From the NCBI GenBank assembly GCA_018649885.1, contig JABIHA010000104.1:1-49958 (forward strand): a DNA stretch of 49,958 nt, written 5' to 3'. Position 1 is the first letter of the stretch; every line of letters begins with the position of its first letter. This DNA comes from Bacteriovoracaceae bacterium. Lineage in GTDB: Bacteria > Bdellovibrionota > Bacteriovoracia > Bacteriovoracales > Bacteriovoracaceae. The translations under genes and the position numbers were made by a program. Below are positions 26,450-34,687 of the stretch, in pieces. Below the pieces are notes generated by a model that saw only the letters and a list, made by a program, of their open reading frames with translations, made no database searches and was not told where the DNA came from.

Positions 26450-26538
26450 TAAGGATTCCTAAGCATATACTCACCACGAGACTTGGTTACTGAGCATCCT
26501 GCAAAAACTAATATAAATACTACAATCTTTAAAAATAT
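26446..26538 (-). CDS. Tiny lipoprotein candidate with ATA start
   Basis: A 30-codon frame begins at ATA 26538, five bases after AGAAGGA, and encodes FLKIVVFILVFAGC followed by SVTKSRGEYMLRNPY and a stop. The lipobox LVFAGC at Cys15 is textbook for a lipoprotein and resembles small bacteriocin-release or entericidin-type lipopeptides. There is no ATG, GTG or TTG, and the frame directly follows the DUF120 stop, so readthrough or chance cannot be excluded. This is only a suggestion from the sequence. Confidence 0.3.
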   Translation of the reverse strand: MFLKIVVFILVFAGCSVTKSRGEYMLRNPY

Positions 26539-26577
26539 TTGATCCTTCTTAACTAAGTTTTTCGGAGATAGACCGCA

Positions 26578-26976
26578 TTAGCTGTGCTCAATAGTAACAA
26601 TCACTTCATCACCATCTCCCAAATCTAGCTCATCTCTCAATTTCTTTTCAGCGGCAATTTCAATAATTTTGCGTGGATGAGCGCCAATGCCTTTTTCATT
26701 GTTATCAGCTCTAATAATGATGCCATTTAGGTGTCCTACTTTGCAGGGGTAAAAGCTGGCTGAGACAGTACCATTGTACTCATGTGCCTCTATTCTCGTG
26801 CTGCCACTTGGGATGGAAAACTCGTGATCAAGCTCGAGGTTTAAGGAACCAGGGATTAGATTTAGTTTAGATTTCTTATTGTATAGATCCCACAATCCTT
26901 CGATATTTTCGAAAACCCAAGAAAAGTGGCCCTTTCCCGTTTTTACTTTGCCTTTTAAAATTGTCTTAGATTTCAT
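26578..26976 (-). CDS. DUF120 protein, archaeal CTP-dependent riboflavin kinase-like
   Basis: The 132-residue protein matches the compact archaeal RibK/DUF120 fold in length and signature: KGKVKTGKGHFSW at the N-terminus (glycine-rich nucleotide loop), LNLIPGSLNLELD (the PGTLN motif), and the C-terminal EIAAEKKLRDELDLGDGDEV, comparable to the IIAPMKLRE-LKDGD segment of Methanocaldococcus RibK. RibK phosphorylates riboflavin with CTP to make FMN. Bacteria normally use the unrelated RibF, so this is an unusual gene for a bacterium and likely acquired. Activity is unproven. The gene lies 49 bases after the nitrobindin-like gene in the same direction. Confidence 0.75.
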   Translation of the reverse strand: MKSKTILKGKVKTGKGHFSWVFENIEGLWDLYNKKSKLNLIPGSLNLELDHEFSIPSGSTRIEAHEYNGTVSASFYPCKVGHLNGIIIRADNNEKGIGAHPRKIIEIAAEKKLRDELDLGDGDEVIVTIEHS

Positions 26977-27025
26977 GATTTAGCTTCCACAAGTTTTCCG
27001 CCAAAGGCAATTGAGTTAAGGATAT

Positions 27026-27586
27026 TTAGAGCACTCTTTTCATCACATTTTTTTCAGTATGGTGAAAAATCTCTGTCTGTCCTTTTATTTTGATTTGAGT
27101 ATCCTCATCATAAGAAAATGTGTTTTCATCAAGGCGACCGATCTCTATTTCATAGTTCATTGTTTTAAATTCCTCATTTAGAAATTTATTGGAACAAACA
27201 CCGTATGTTTCAGATCCCACAGCTGCTTGAACTTTGAACTTTCTTGAATCAAAGGTTGTAGTTCCACCTGCATTTACACTTATTCCTCTCGGAACAATAA
27301 AACTTTTCATCACCTGCTGGTTTTCAGCATCCCAAAGCCAATAGCCAACCTCTTCGTGAAAAGGCTCATCATCACCCTCTTCCCATGCAACGGTGCTGTA
27401 TCTTAATCCATAAAGCTTTTGCTCATGATTATTAACGTCCCCTATAGGAATGAACTCCATTTCTTGACGAAATTTTGTATTCTCTACTTTTCGATCTGGA
27501 TCTGGCGCCCGGTTCTCACCATTGTCTTCTACGCTATCCCATTTCCCAATTAAAAAGGCCAAAGGCCCATAAAGATCACTGCTCAT
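27026..27586 (-). CDS. Nitrobindin-like/FABP-type heme-binding beta-barrel protein
   Basis: A 186-residue cytoplasmic protein opening with LYGPLAFLIGKWDSVEDNG, the GxW segment found at the start of nitrobindin/THAP4-like (DUF1794) proteins and fatty-acid-binding-like barrels. HEEVGYWLWDAENQQVMKSF and the C-terminal FHHTEKNVMKRV fit the same fold, in which a C-terminal His binds heme. The exact haem ligand is uncertain (HH near 177). Known relatives bind heme and NO or isomerise peroxynitrite. It lies upstream of the DUF120 gene in the same orientation. The proximity of a flavin- and a heme-type protein suggests cofactor- or stress-related work, which is an inference. Confidence 0.7.
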   Translation of the reverse strand: MSSDLYGPLAFLIGKWDSVEDNGENRAPDPDRKVENTKFRQEMEFIPIGDVNNHEQKLYGLRYSTVAWEEGDDEPFHEEVGYWLWDAENQQVMKSFIVPRGISVNAGGTTTFDSRKFKVQAAVGSETYGVCSNKFLNEEFKTMNYEIEIGRLDENTFSYDEDTQIKIKGQTEIFHHTEKNVMKRVL

Positions 27587-27628
27587 AATAAATCCTAGTC
27601 AAACCATCACTATCTACTCACAATCAAT

Positions 27629-28096
27629 TTATAAGTTTTTTTTCATATTGAAAACTTTAAGACCCATAAATTTTCTAATTCCAGTGTTTTTTTTAAAACC
27701 TTGAGCCTGATAAAAAGACACCGCAAAAAGGGATGATCTTATTTTAATAAACTCTCCGCCTAGACTTATTGCATCGGCTTCAAATTTTTCTATTAATTTT
27801 TTTCCAACCCCTCGTTTGTGGAACCTGCCATCGACCATAAGCGAGGTAATTTTATTTTTTGATCCCCTTATAACACCAATGATTTGCTTGCCTTCCTCGG
27901 CAACATAAACAATGGAACTACGACTAAACATCACCATTAAATCTGCGGTTGATCTTTTTTTAGCATCCAGCAAATCTAAAACTTCATTTACTCCCTTAAG
28001 ATCAAAATAATCATTTCCATTATATTTTTTAAAAACTTGATAGATAAGCTCTGCACTGGGAACAGTATCTTTTTTTTGAAACTTTCTTATTCTCAT
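27629..28096 (-). CDS. GNAT family N-acetyltransferase
   Basis: About 155 residues from ATG 28096. The open frame extends to TTG 28135, but that would place the start inside a hairpin without RBS. The acetyl-CoA-binding motif A is visible as FHKRGVGKKLIEKFE (R/Q-x-x-G-x-G/A), preceded by ITSLMVDGR (motif D/A strand), and motif B as SFYQAQGF. GNATs acetylate amines of small molecules or proteins. Substrate unknown. The gene is between the nitrobindin-like gene and the aldo/keto reductase, all on the minus strand. Confidence 0.8.
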   Translation of the reverse strand: MRIRKFQKKDTVPSAELIYQVFKKYNGNDYFDLKGVNEVLDLLDAKKRSTADLMVMFSRSSIVYVAEEGKQIIGVIRGSKNKITSLMVDGRFHKRGVGKKLIEKFEADAISLGGEFIKIRSSLFAVSFYQAQGFKKNTGIRKFMGLKVFNMKKNL

Positions 28097-28126
28097 TTTG
28101 TAATATTGGCCAAGAGAAATAATGGT

Positions 28127-28154
28127 GAAACGCAACGCTGCGGCGTTGCGTTTC
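28127..28154. repeat. Perfect 12-bp hairpin over the AKR stop codon
   Basis: The arms 28127-28138 (GAAACGCAACGC) and 28143-28154 (GCGTTGCGTTTC) are perfectly complementary around a 4-base loop (TGCG). The aldo/keto reductase stop (28153-28155) is within it. It could terminate that gene or protect the RNA end, although no clear U-run follows on the minus strand. A second perfect 12-bp/4-base hairpin with unrelated sequence is at 35257-35284. Confidence 0.5.
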
Positions 28155-28998
28155 AGTATGGCCCCATTTCTTTAATTCGATTGCAGTCTTCATCACTAAT
28201 TGAAAAATTGAGTATCTCCAAATCCTGATCCATATGATTAGCTGAGGTAGTTCCTATTATGGGGTTAATACCTTGTTGATATAGGCATCTATAAAATATC
28301 TGAGCACTGGTCTTATCCAGTCTACTCGCAAGCTCAACTACCACTTCGCTTTCAAGAATATGTAGATTTGCTTTTAAAGTCCAAAAGCACTGGTAGAAAA
28401 TATCATTTTCTCTACAAAATGCTCTAAGCTCTTTATCGTGATTAGTTTCTTTATAAAATCTATTTTGTAGTATGGCCGGTTTAATTTTGGCCTCATGATA
28501 AAGACTTGCAAATAATTCGGGGTCATAGCAATTGCTAAGTCCTATGAGTTTTACTTCTCCTAATTCATAAATTTCTTCAAAGGTTTGCCAGGCCACAAGT
28601 GTATCTTCCCAAGTCTCAAGGGGAGAATGTAGTACCAAAGAATCTAGGTAGTCGGTATTTAGATTGCTTTTTGAGACTTCAAATGAATTGTGTATTTGAT
28701 CTTTAAGAGGCAATGCAGGGTCATAGGGAATATCGTTTGGATCCTGACCGCGAATCGATGTAAATTTTGTTTGGATAAAAAGATCTTCTCTTTTTAACCC
28801 TAATTGATAGGCCCTTTGGATTCCACGGCCTACAAGAGGCTCCTTGTAATGTTTTGGCTGACAGGCAGTATCAATGGCCCTAAATCCTTTTTTAATAGCT
28901 CTCTCAACAAGCTCTGCAGTTCTATGCTCTTTCCAGGCAGTGCCATAAAATAGTTTAGGGATTTTTACACCAGTGGAACTCAATATGTGCTGATCCAT
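28153..28998 (-). CDS. Aldo/keto reductase
   Basis: A 281-residue NADPH-dependent oxidoreductase of the AKR superfamily (TIM barrel). Visible family features are AIDTACQPKHY (catalytic Asp), the Lys in LFIQTKF, the His in LDSLVLHSPL, GLSNCYDPEL and the C-terminal NPIIGTTSANHMDQDLE. The catalytic Tyr that normally sits at DTA..Y.NE appears as KHYKEPLVG. AKRs reduce aldehydes and ketones. The substrate cannot be assigned. Downstream is the GNAT gene in the same direction, with the hairpin between. Confidence 0.85.
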   Translation of the reverse strand: MDQHILSSTGVKIPKLFYGTAWKEHRTAELVERAIKKGFRAIDTACQPKHYKEPLVGRGIQRAYQLGLKREDLFIQTKFTSIRGQDPNDIPYDPALPLKDQIHNSFEVSKSNLNTDYLDSLVLHSPLETWEDTLVAWQTFEEIYELGEVKLIGLSNCYDPELFASLYHEAKIKPAILQNRFYKETNHDKELRAFCRENDIFYQCFWTLKANLHILESEVVVELASRLDKTSAQIFYRCLYQQGINPIIGTTSANHMDQDLEILNFSISDEDCNRIKEMGPY

Positions 28999-29141
28999 TT
29001 CTTTTCCTTTTTTAACCTGTTATTCTCAACATGAAGACCACTTGCAGCGCACTTAAAAGTAGCCAATTTCATTGATCCACGTCAGTAAAATGGTATAGTT
29101 TTCAAATACATCCTTCAAGCCAGACTGAGGAATATAAAGTT

Positions 29142-29660
29142 ATGAAAAAAGTTTTTTTAGTGGTCTTAGCGGTGGTTATCGCCTGCACAGTATTTTTATT
29201 TTTTAAGGGCAGAAAGATGCAAGTGATTACTACTGAAATAGAAATCTCTGCTCCTCCGGAAAAAGTTTGGGCCATTATTGCTGACGTAAATAAATGGCAA
29301 GACTGGAGTCCCATTATCAATAAATCAAGTGGGTCAGTTAGCGAAGGCTCGAAGCTCAATATTACAATGAAGGGCAAAGTAGAGGGCGAAGATGGACCTC
29401 AGTACTCCCCTACAATTACCAAGCTTGATAGGCCCAAATTTTTTAGGTGGCGTGCTTATATGCTCACTGGATTCCTTTTTACTAACGATAAAATATTCGA
29501 GTTAGAGGCATCGTCAAGTGGTACACGCCTTATTCATAAGGAATTATTTAAAGGCCTATTAGCTCCTCTTTTTTGCGACCATATGGAGACAGGTGTCCCG
29601 CCAATGTTGAATGCCATGAATAAAGCGTTAAAAGAATTAGCAGAAAAACCAGCACTTTAA
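29142..29660 (+). CDS. Membrane-anchored SRPBCC (START-like) domain protein
   Basis: A 172-residue protein with an N-terminal hydrophobic anchor (KKVFLVVLAVVIACTVFLFF), then an SRPBCC/polyketide-cyclase-like fold: ITTEIEISAPPEKVWAIIAD, WQDWSPIINKSSG, and KFFRWRAYM, RLIHKELFKG. Members bind hydrophobic ligands in a deep cavity. The function is unknown, perhaps lipid handling. Its stop overlaps the convergent permease gene through a shared TTAA. Confidence 0.75.
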   Translation: MKKVFLVVLAVVIACTVFLFFKGRKMQVITTEIEISAPPEKVWAIIADVNKWQDWSPIINKSSGSVSEGSKLNITMKGKVEGEDGPQYSPTITKLDRPKFFRWRAYMLTGFLFTNDKIFELEASSSGTRLIHKELFKGLLAPLFCDHMETGVPPMLNAMNKALKELAEKPAL

Positions 29661-31828
29661 GCAGCTTCTTTAAAAGAAGTTTCTGAGCTCGAATGTATCT
29701 CTTCTCGTTTGGGCACAATAAGAAAATATGAAAAGACCAGTGCAACAGGCACTATTATCAAACGTCCTGTGGTAGACATCCCCGATACAAATGAAGAAAG
29801 GTCCTGGTTCATACCAAATAGAAGACCAAAACTATTAAAGCAAATGTGAAAAAAGATACAAGAGATCAGTCCTCTTTTTTCATACATTATGGCGAGGAAT
29901 ATTCCAACGGCGAAGGTGTGCCCCCACTTAAACATTGAAAAGTGAATAACAGCAAAAAAGACACTTGAAAGGATCACTGCAATTGGAAGACTGTATTGTG
30001 ACCTAAGGCCTTTGAAAATAATTCCTCTAAACAAGATTTCCTCAGAGAAGCCAGGAATGACGGCAAAGAGTAAAAAATAGCTGGCAAGAGAAGCAAACTG
30101 ATTAGACTCAAATATCACAGGGAAATCAATTTCAAACATTTCGAGAGCTACACTATTGCTGAGTAGTAAATTAAATAAAAGTGAAAGCGAAAATGCAGCA
30201 ACAATTAATCTAGCAATATATGGCCAGTCTGCTCCTCTCCACACAAAGGTTTTGGTAAAATCTAGCCCAGAGTACTGGGTAATAAATATAGAAGTACCAA
30301 GGCAAAATAATAGTGGCGAAAACAAAAACAAGAATATATCTATTTCAAGTGTTGAAATGGCATACCCACCATAAACATATCCCAGAAAGGCGATAGCAAA
30401 AGCTAGGAATGCATGTGCCGGGGCCAACGATTTAGATTTTCGTCTTTTGGAACTTAGAATATCATTTAAACTCTTAATATCGGAGCTTCCTTTCCATTGG
30501 ACCAGAAAGGCCCCTAATGAAAACCATATTAAAACCATTGAAGCAGCTAGGTTTACAAAAAGCCCTAAGGTAACTGCAATGTAATTTGGGTTATTTAACA
30601 ATAGATTTTCAATAGAAATGGGAAAGTTTATCAGGGGAATACATGCCATAATACTACTAAGCTTAATATCCATTGCCCCGATTGTGCCAATGGGAATCAT
30701 AAGAGCAAACATTAAAAGTGTTATGAGTGATTGCGCCTGAACTTTTGTCTTGGCAAAAGCACATGCAAGAAAACACATTGACGAAATAAAAATCGCAGCC
30801 GATATTGTTCCCGCGATGATGAAGGCAATAGTAGTTGCTGTTAGGGCCGGCAGATTTTGAAATAGGTGATTTGAATTTCCCCAAGCATAAACTATAACAA
30901 ACTCGATAAAATACGGAATAAGAGTTAAAAGTCCTTGCAGTGCTACATTGAGATACTTACCAATAAATATTTCATGGAGGCTAATAGGATTCATCAAAAG
31001 GATTTTAAAGGTTTTCTGATCTCTTTCACCAATGGTGGTGTTAATAGTAGGATGAAAGGTAGACATTAGTAGTAGAAATAATATTCCGCCGCCAATTCCT
31101 AATCCCATTACCTTTATCAATTTGGATGTCGATTGGTCTAGATTAACGTCCCAGAAATGAAAAGGGTTTAACTCATACTCCTGGATGTTCTTTTGACTTT
31201 TAAAGGATGTAATTAGCTGAGTTTCATACTTTTTGAAAATCAGTCGAGTATGCTTTAAGGCGGCCTGAGAAATGATATTTTCCTCAGAATAGAAGAAATA
31301 TGTGACAAAAGCTTGAGAGTCTGTTTTAAATACCGCGATATGTACATTCGTATCATCAGTATACTTTCCCTTGAGAATTTGCAGGGCGGAAAGGTAGTCA
31401 TTTTTTGCTTTAACAAGCTTTTCATTATTTTCTTTTAATATCTTTTTATCTTTTTTTATTTTCTTTTTGAGACTAAATCCTTTGCTCTTTAGTTCTATAA
31501 ATGCCTTGAACTTGGTCCTGTAATCTACAATCTCTGCTTCATTTAGAGTTGTACTCAACTGCTTTAGCTCGATCTTCTTATTACTGCTTAACTGATCTAC
31601 TAGTTCAGGGTCTAATTCGCCCTGGTAACTAACCGTAAAAATAGTATCGTCTTTGAGAGGAGCGTTGCTCTTGGCCACTGTATAATTTGCGGCTTCTAAA
31701 ACAAAAATGAGATATAGTGGAACTCCAAAAAGGGGAATAAAAAAGTTTGTAAACAGTACAGACTTATCTCGCATTATTTGGAGGAATTCTTTTTTAAATA
31801 CGGCCTTAATATTTCTGAGCGAAATCAT
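29657..31828 (-). CDS. ABC-2 exporter permease fused to a CPBP intramembrane protease
   Basis: A 723-residue membrane protein. The N-terminal part (about 1-440) is a NatB-type ABC-2 permease with a large extracellular loop and a cluster of TM segments around 240-430. The C-terminal part is a CPBP (CAAX protease/bacteriocin-processing) domain, with catalytic SEEILFRG (Glu596-Glu597), AVIHFSMFKWGH and HICFN. This fusion pattern is known for ABC exporter permeases. It overlaps the ATPase gene by 4 bases (ATGA), showing translational coupling. The protease domain might process a peptide exported by the same transporter, which is an inference. Confidence 0.85.
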   Translation of the reverse strand: MISLRNIKAVFKKEFLQIMRDKSVLFTNFFIPLFGVPLYLIFVLEAANYTVAKSNAPLKDDTIFTVSYQGELDPELVDQLSSNKKIELKQLSTTLNEAEIVDYRTKFKAFIELKSKGFSLKKKIKKDKKILKENNEKLVKAKNDYLSALQILKGKYTDDTNVHIAVFKTDSQAFVTYFFYSEENIISQAALKHTRLIFKKYETQLITSFKSQKNIQEYELNPFHFWDVNLDQSTSKLIKVMGLGIGGGILFLLLMSTFHPTINTTIGERDQKTFKILLMNPISLHEIFIGKYLNVALQGLLTLIPYFIEFVIVYAWGNSNHLFQNLPALTATTIAFIIAGTISAAIFISSMCFLACAFAKTKVQAQSLITLLMFALMIPIGTIGAMDIKLSSIMACIPLINFPISIENLLLNNPNYIAVTLGLFVNLAASMVLIWFSLGAFLVQWKGSSDIKSLNDILSSKRRKSKSLAPAHAFLAFAIAFLGYVYGGYAISTLEIDIFLFLFSPLLFCLGTSIFITQYSGLDFTKTFVWRGADWPYIARLIVAAFSLSLLFNLLLSNSVALEMFEIDFPVIFESNQFASLASYFLLFAVIPGFSEEILFRGIIFKGLRSQYSLPIAVILSSVFFAVIHFSMFKWGHTFAVGIFLAIMYEKRGLISCIFFHICFNSFGLLFGMNQDLSSFVSGMSTTGRLIIVPVALVFSYFLIVPKREEIHSSSETSFKEAA

Positions 31829-32562
31829 GCAGCAACCTGTTCTTCTTTTAGGGCCTTGTAAAATGCCTCAGTAAGATTTGTTGAATTAGAACTCTCTAGC
31901 AGCTCCTGGTGGTTTGTCTCTTTTACCAGAATACCTTTTTCAATCATCAAAATCCTATCACTTAGGTACTCTACTTCACTAAGTATATGAGTGCTAAAAA
32001 TGATGGCCTTTCCTCTTTCTTTCTCAGCTTTTAAAAAATCCATAATGTCTTTAGAAACTACCAAATCAAGGGAGGCAGTAACCTCATCGAAGATTAATAT
32101 TTCTGGATCATGAATAATAGAAGCTGAAATAAGAGAGCGCTGTTTTTGTCCACTTGAAAGTTCTGAATAATGTTTTTCGAGAATTTCTCCTAGAGAGAAT
32201 TGCTCTGCCAGCTGTTCGATTCGGTCATTTGTCTTTTTTTGAGAAAACCCCTTTAGATCCCCTAGAAGCCTAAGAGTTTCTAGTACTGAGAAAGTTTCAT
32301 ACAAGGCCATATCACAAGTTAGATAGCCTAGGTTTGTTTTTACCTCTTTATAGTTTTTTTCAAATGTTTTACCACTAAACTCTATAGTTCCTGATGTTGG
32401 AAGCAAAATTCCAGCGATCATATTTAGGGTGGTAGATTTTCCAGCTCCGTTTGAACCCAGTAGAGCAGTTACTTCTCCAAAAGGAATTTCAAATGAAATA
32501 TCATCTACCGCAACAGTATCCTGAAATTTTTTAGATAAATTTTTTATTGTTATGGCCGACAT
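31825..32562 (-). CDS. ABC exporter ATP-binding protein (NatA-like)
   Basis: A 245-residue ATPase with Walker A GSNGAGKST (36-44), signature LSSGQKQRSLISA, Walker B EILIFDEVTASLD, H-loop STHILSEVE. The layout matches NatA-type sodium or polyether exporters. It is the first gene of a two-gene operon with the permease-protease fusion. The start ATG 32562 follows GAGG at a good distance. A palindromic operator-like site lies 29 bases upstream at 32591-32620, suggesting substrate-responsive control. Confidence 0.9.
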   Translation of the reverse strand: MSAITIKNLSKKFQDTVAVDDISFEIPFGEVTALLGSNGAGKSTTLNMIAGILLPTSGTIEFSGKTFEKNYKEVKTNLGYLTCDMALYETFSVLETLRLLGDLKGFSQKKTNDRIEQLAEQFSLGEILEKHYSELSSGQKQRSLISASIIHDPEILIFDEVTASLDLVVSKDIMDFLKAEKERGKAIIFSTHILSEVEYLSDRILMIEKGILVKETNHQELLESSNSTNLTEAFYKALKEEQVAA

Positions 32563-32590
32563 CGCTACCTCACATCCTATGTCGGTAGCT

Positions 32591-32620
32591 TTAACTCTAA
32601 TTCTGAGTAGTTAGAGTTAA
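32591..32620. promoter_or_regulatory. Operator-like palindrome upstream of the ABC operon
   Basis: Two perfectly complementary 10-bp arms, TTAACTCTAA (32591-32600) and TTAGAGTTAA (32611-32620), are separated by 10 bases, so the centres of the arms lie 20 bases apart, about two helical turns. It lies immediately upstream of the natA-like start. This is typical of dimeric repressor (TetR- or MarR-like) binding sites. The regulator is not encoded beside it. Confidence 0.55.
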
Positions 32621-32712
32621 AATTGTCAGAGATTTGGATATTTTCACTAATTCTTCCTGGACCAGAGCTGAGGCTCTTTGCTTAACCAGCATTCCCCGAG
32701 TTAGAAGATCTG

Positions 32713-33717
32713 TTACTTGAATAAGTAGACCTTTTTGTACTTTTCAGAGTTTATTGACCTTAAGGATACTGCGTCCATAATCTGCTCTATCAAGTCAATT
32801 CCAACTTGATATTTGGCACTGGATAGTTCTGCAAATACAAAGTATTTGTTTAGCATAGACAGAGTTACAGCTTTTTTACCTTTAAGGGTGTCCTCAATCT
32901 CAAATGTAAACATACACATCAAGGCGATATTTGTTCCTTTAAGAGAAAAGATATATTCTTTTATAAATTCAACCCCCTCTTCTGGGAATGAGTAGTTTAC
33001 CTTATCTTGGATTTCTTTATAATTAATAGAATGATAAGCATGATCATAGTAACTACTCTCATATTGATAGATCTTTTCATCCTTCAACTCAAGAGTTTGC
33101 AGTTGATTTTTCACAATAGTGTGTTGAGATGTTCTGTAATCTGATCCGTCACTATCTGTTACCCAGCTACATTGGCTCCTACCTGGTCGCTGATCATTTG
33201 GAAAAAGTATCTCCTTTCTTGTTTGATAATTTGAATAAATGGTCAGATTTTCTTCTAATGTTAAAAATTTAATTTCTCTGTATCCTGTATTAAATTTTTC
33301 CTGGTAGTAGTCTTCTACATTATCTTCTGTTATGTATTGGTCATATTCAATTTTACCAACAACATTCAACATTATGTCTGCATAAGTATCAGAGACGATT
33401 GTAAAAGCGATTGATTTTTCTCCATGATTCAGTGTCTCAATGAATTTTAGGGACTTTAACTCACACACCGATAGTATTTCGCAATTGTCGATATAAGTTT
33501 GACTACTTCCTAATTCATTAAAAATGGTAATTGCTAACTCGTAACGGACTTTAAAAGTATCATTAGTACTGCTATTTTCTTGTATCTTGTAGATATTGAA
33601 GTGAACTCTGTCCTTTGCATAATCATCTGGACCAACAAAAATAACTGGAGAATCTAATGCAGCGAAGAGATTATTTGAGATAAGCAGTAGCATCAATAAT
33701 AGGTAGTGGTTCTTCAT
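32713..33717 (-). CDS. Exported protein of unknown function
   Basis: The start chosen is ATG 33717, just after GGGGGAAAA, giving a signal peptide (MKNHYLLLMLLLISNNLFA) and 334 residues. An open frame extends upstream without signal features. The mature protein is polar and acidic with few cysteines (CEILSVCEL, CSWVTD, ALMCMF) and many Tyr residues, predicted alpha/beta. No motif or family was recognised. It lies downstream of the TIGR02147-type regulator at 33895 in the same direction with a gap of about 180 bases. Confidence 0.65.
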   Translation of the reverse strand: MKNHYLLLMLLLISNNLFAALDSPVIFVGPDDYAKDRVHFNIYKIQENSSTNDTFKVRYELAITIFNELGSSQTYIDNCEILSVCELKSLKFIETLNHGEKSIAFTIVSDTYADIMLNVVGKIEYDQYITEDNVEDYYQEKFNTGYREIKFLTLEENLTIYSNYQTRKEILFPNDQRPGRSQCSWVTDSDGSDYRTSQHTIVKNQLQTLELKDEKIYQYESSYYDHAYHSINYKEIQDKVNYSFPEEGVEFIKEYIFSLKGTNIALMCMFTFEIEDTLKGKKAVTLSMLNKYFVFAELSSAKYQVGIDLIEQIMDAVSLRSINSEKYKKVYLFK

Positions 33718-33894
33718 TTTTCCCCCAATTGAAAATTCAAATCTTCGATTTTTTATGGCATGAAAAAACATGAATTACAAAAGGCTTAAACCTATCTTGA
33801 GAATTTTCTATATTTTAATTAAAATGATGTTAAGTTTTGATTGAAATTTTTTCCTGATACCCAGCTAACAAAAAAGGTATCAAATACTGGATGT

Positions 33895-34656
33895 TTAGAA
33901 TTTTTTAAAGATGAGATTTTCATTCCAGGTAATACGGTTGTCACCATTAAGAGTCAAACTACCAAATTGTTCGATGTTATTATTTGGATGAATAGTAATA
34001 AAGCTATTAAGGGAGGATGCTCCTGCTTTCACATTTGTGGTAGCAGTATTATCTATTAAACAACCTTGCCCTGCAAGAAGACCGTCTCTTTCGATGTCAA
34101 AAAGAGGACCAACTTTGTTGTAAAAAATATTTTTTGTTTCAAACTTTTTACCATTTGAGATTTCAAATTTCCGTCCTATTTCACCACCTATAACTTTCAT
34201 TGTTATCTTAATGGTGAAATCCCCTCCCTCATGCTCGATCCACCTTCCCGTTCCACTGTACAGCCCATCTGGAAAGAAATGAAAAACCTTTGACGAGGTA
34301 TCTAACTTTGTTTCAAAAAGTGTTTGAATCAGCTGGTGGTACGTATCTTTCTCGGAATCAGTAGTGGCATTTTCATAGCAAACCCTTAATGTGAGATATT
34401 GCCTTTCAGTTGAATTAAGTTTGAGGTTAATGGCCAAGCGTTCAATCAAGTCTGAATTTATTTTCTTCTCACCTCTTAATACTTTTGCCAGTAGATCAGG
34501 ATGGCCTAGTCCAAGTTGACCTGACCATCCTCTGATTGAAAAAGAGGAATTTTTTTTCTTTTTTCTCTCTAATTCTTCTTTAATAAAATGGAGACAACTT
34601 GTAGTACTAATTAAATTTGTATTAATTTCAAATCTTGTACTAACATGTTTCCCCAT
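33895..34656 (-). CDS. TIGR02147-like HTH protein with a beta-rich C-terminal domain
   Basis: The start chosen is ATG 34656 (MGKHVSTRFE), giving 253 residues; the frame stays open upstream. The N-terminal 75 residues match the TIGR02147 family as known in Bdellovibrio and Fibrobacter: CLHFIKEELERKKKKNSSFS, WSGQLGLGHPDLLAKVLRGEKK, LIERLAINLKLNSTERQYL. The rest differs from the family's helical part: from about residue 120 it is beta-strand-like with GLYSGTGRWIEHEGG, and GPLFDIERDGLLAGQGC. This looks like a DNA-binding head joined to a ligand-binding barrel. A small exported protein with a similar SGTWIG motif is encoded just upstream at 34688-35158, which suggests a sensor pair. Confidence 0.65.
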   Translation of the reverse strand: MGKHVSTRFEINTNLISTTSCLHFIKEELERKKKKNSSFSIRGWSGQLGLGHPDLLAKVLRGEKKINSDLIERLAINLKLNSTERQYLTLRVCYENATTDSEKDTYHQLIQTLFETKLDTSSKVFHFFPDGLYSGTGRWIEHEGGDFTIKITMKVIGGEIGRKFEISNGKKFETKNIFYNKVGPLFDIERDGLLAGQGCLIDNTATTNVKAGASSLNSFITIHPNNNIEQFGSLTLNGDNRITWNENLIFKKF

Positions 34657-34687
34657 AATTTCCACAAAACCTACTTTCGAATGTATT

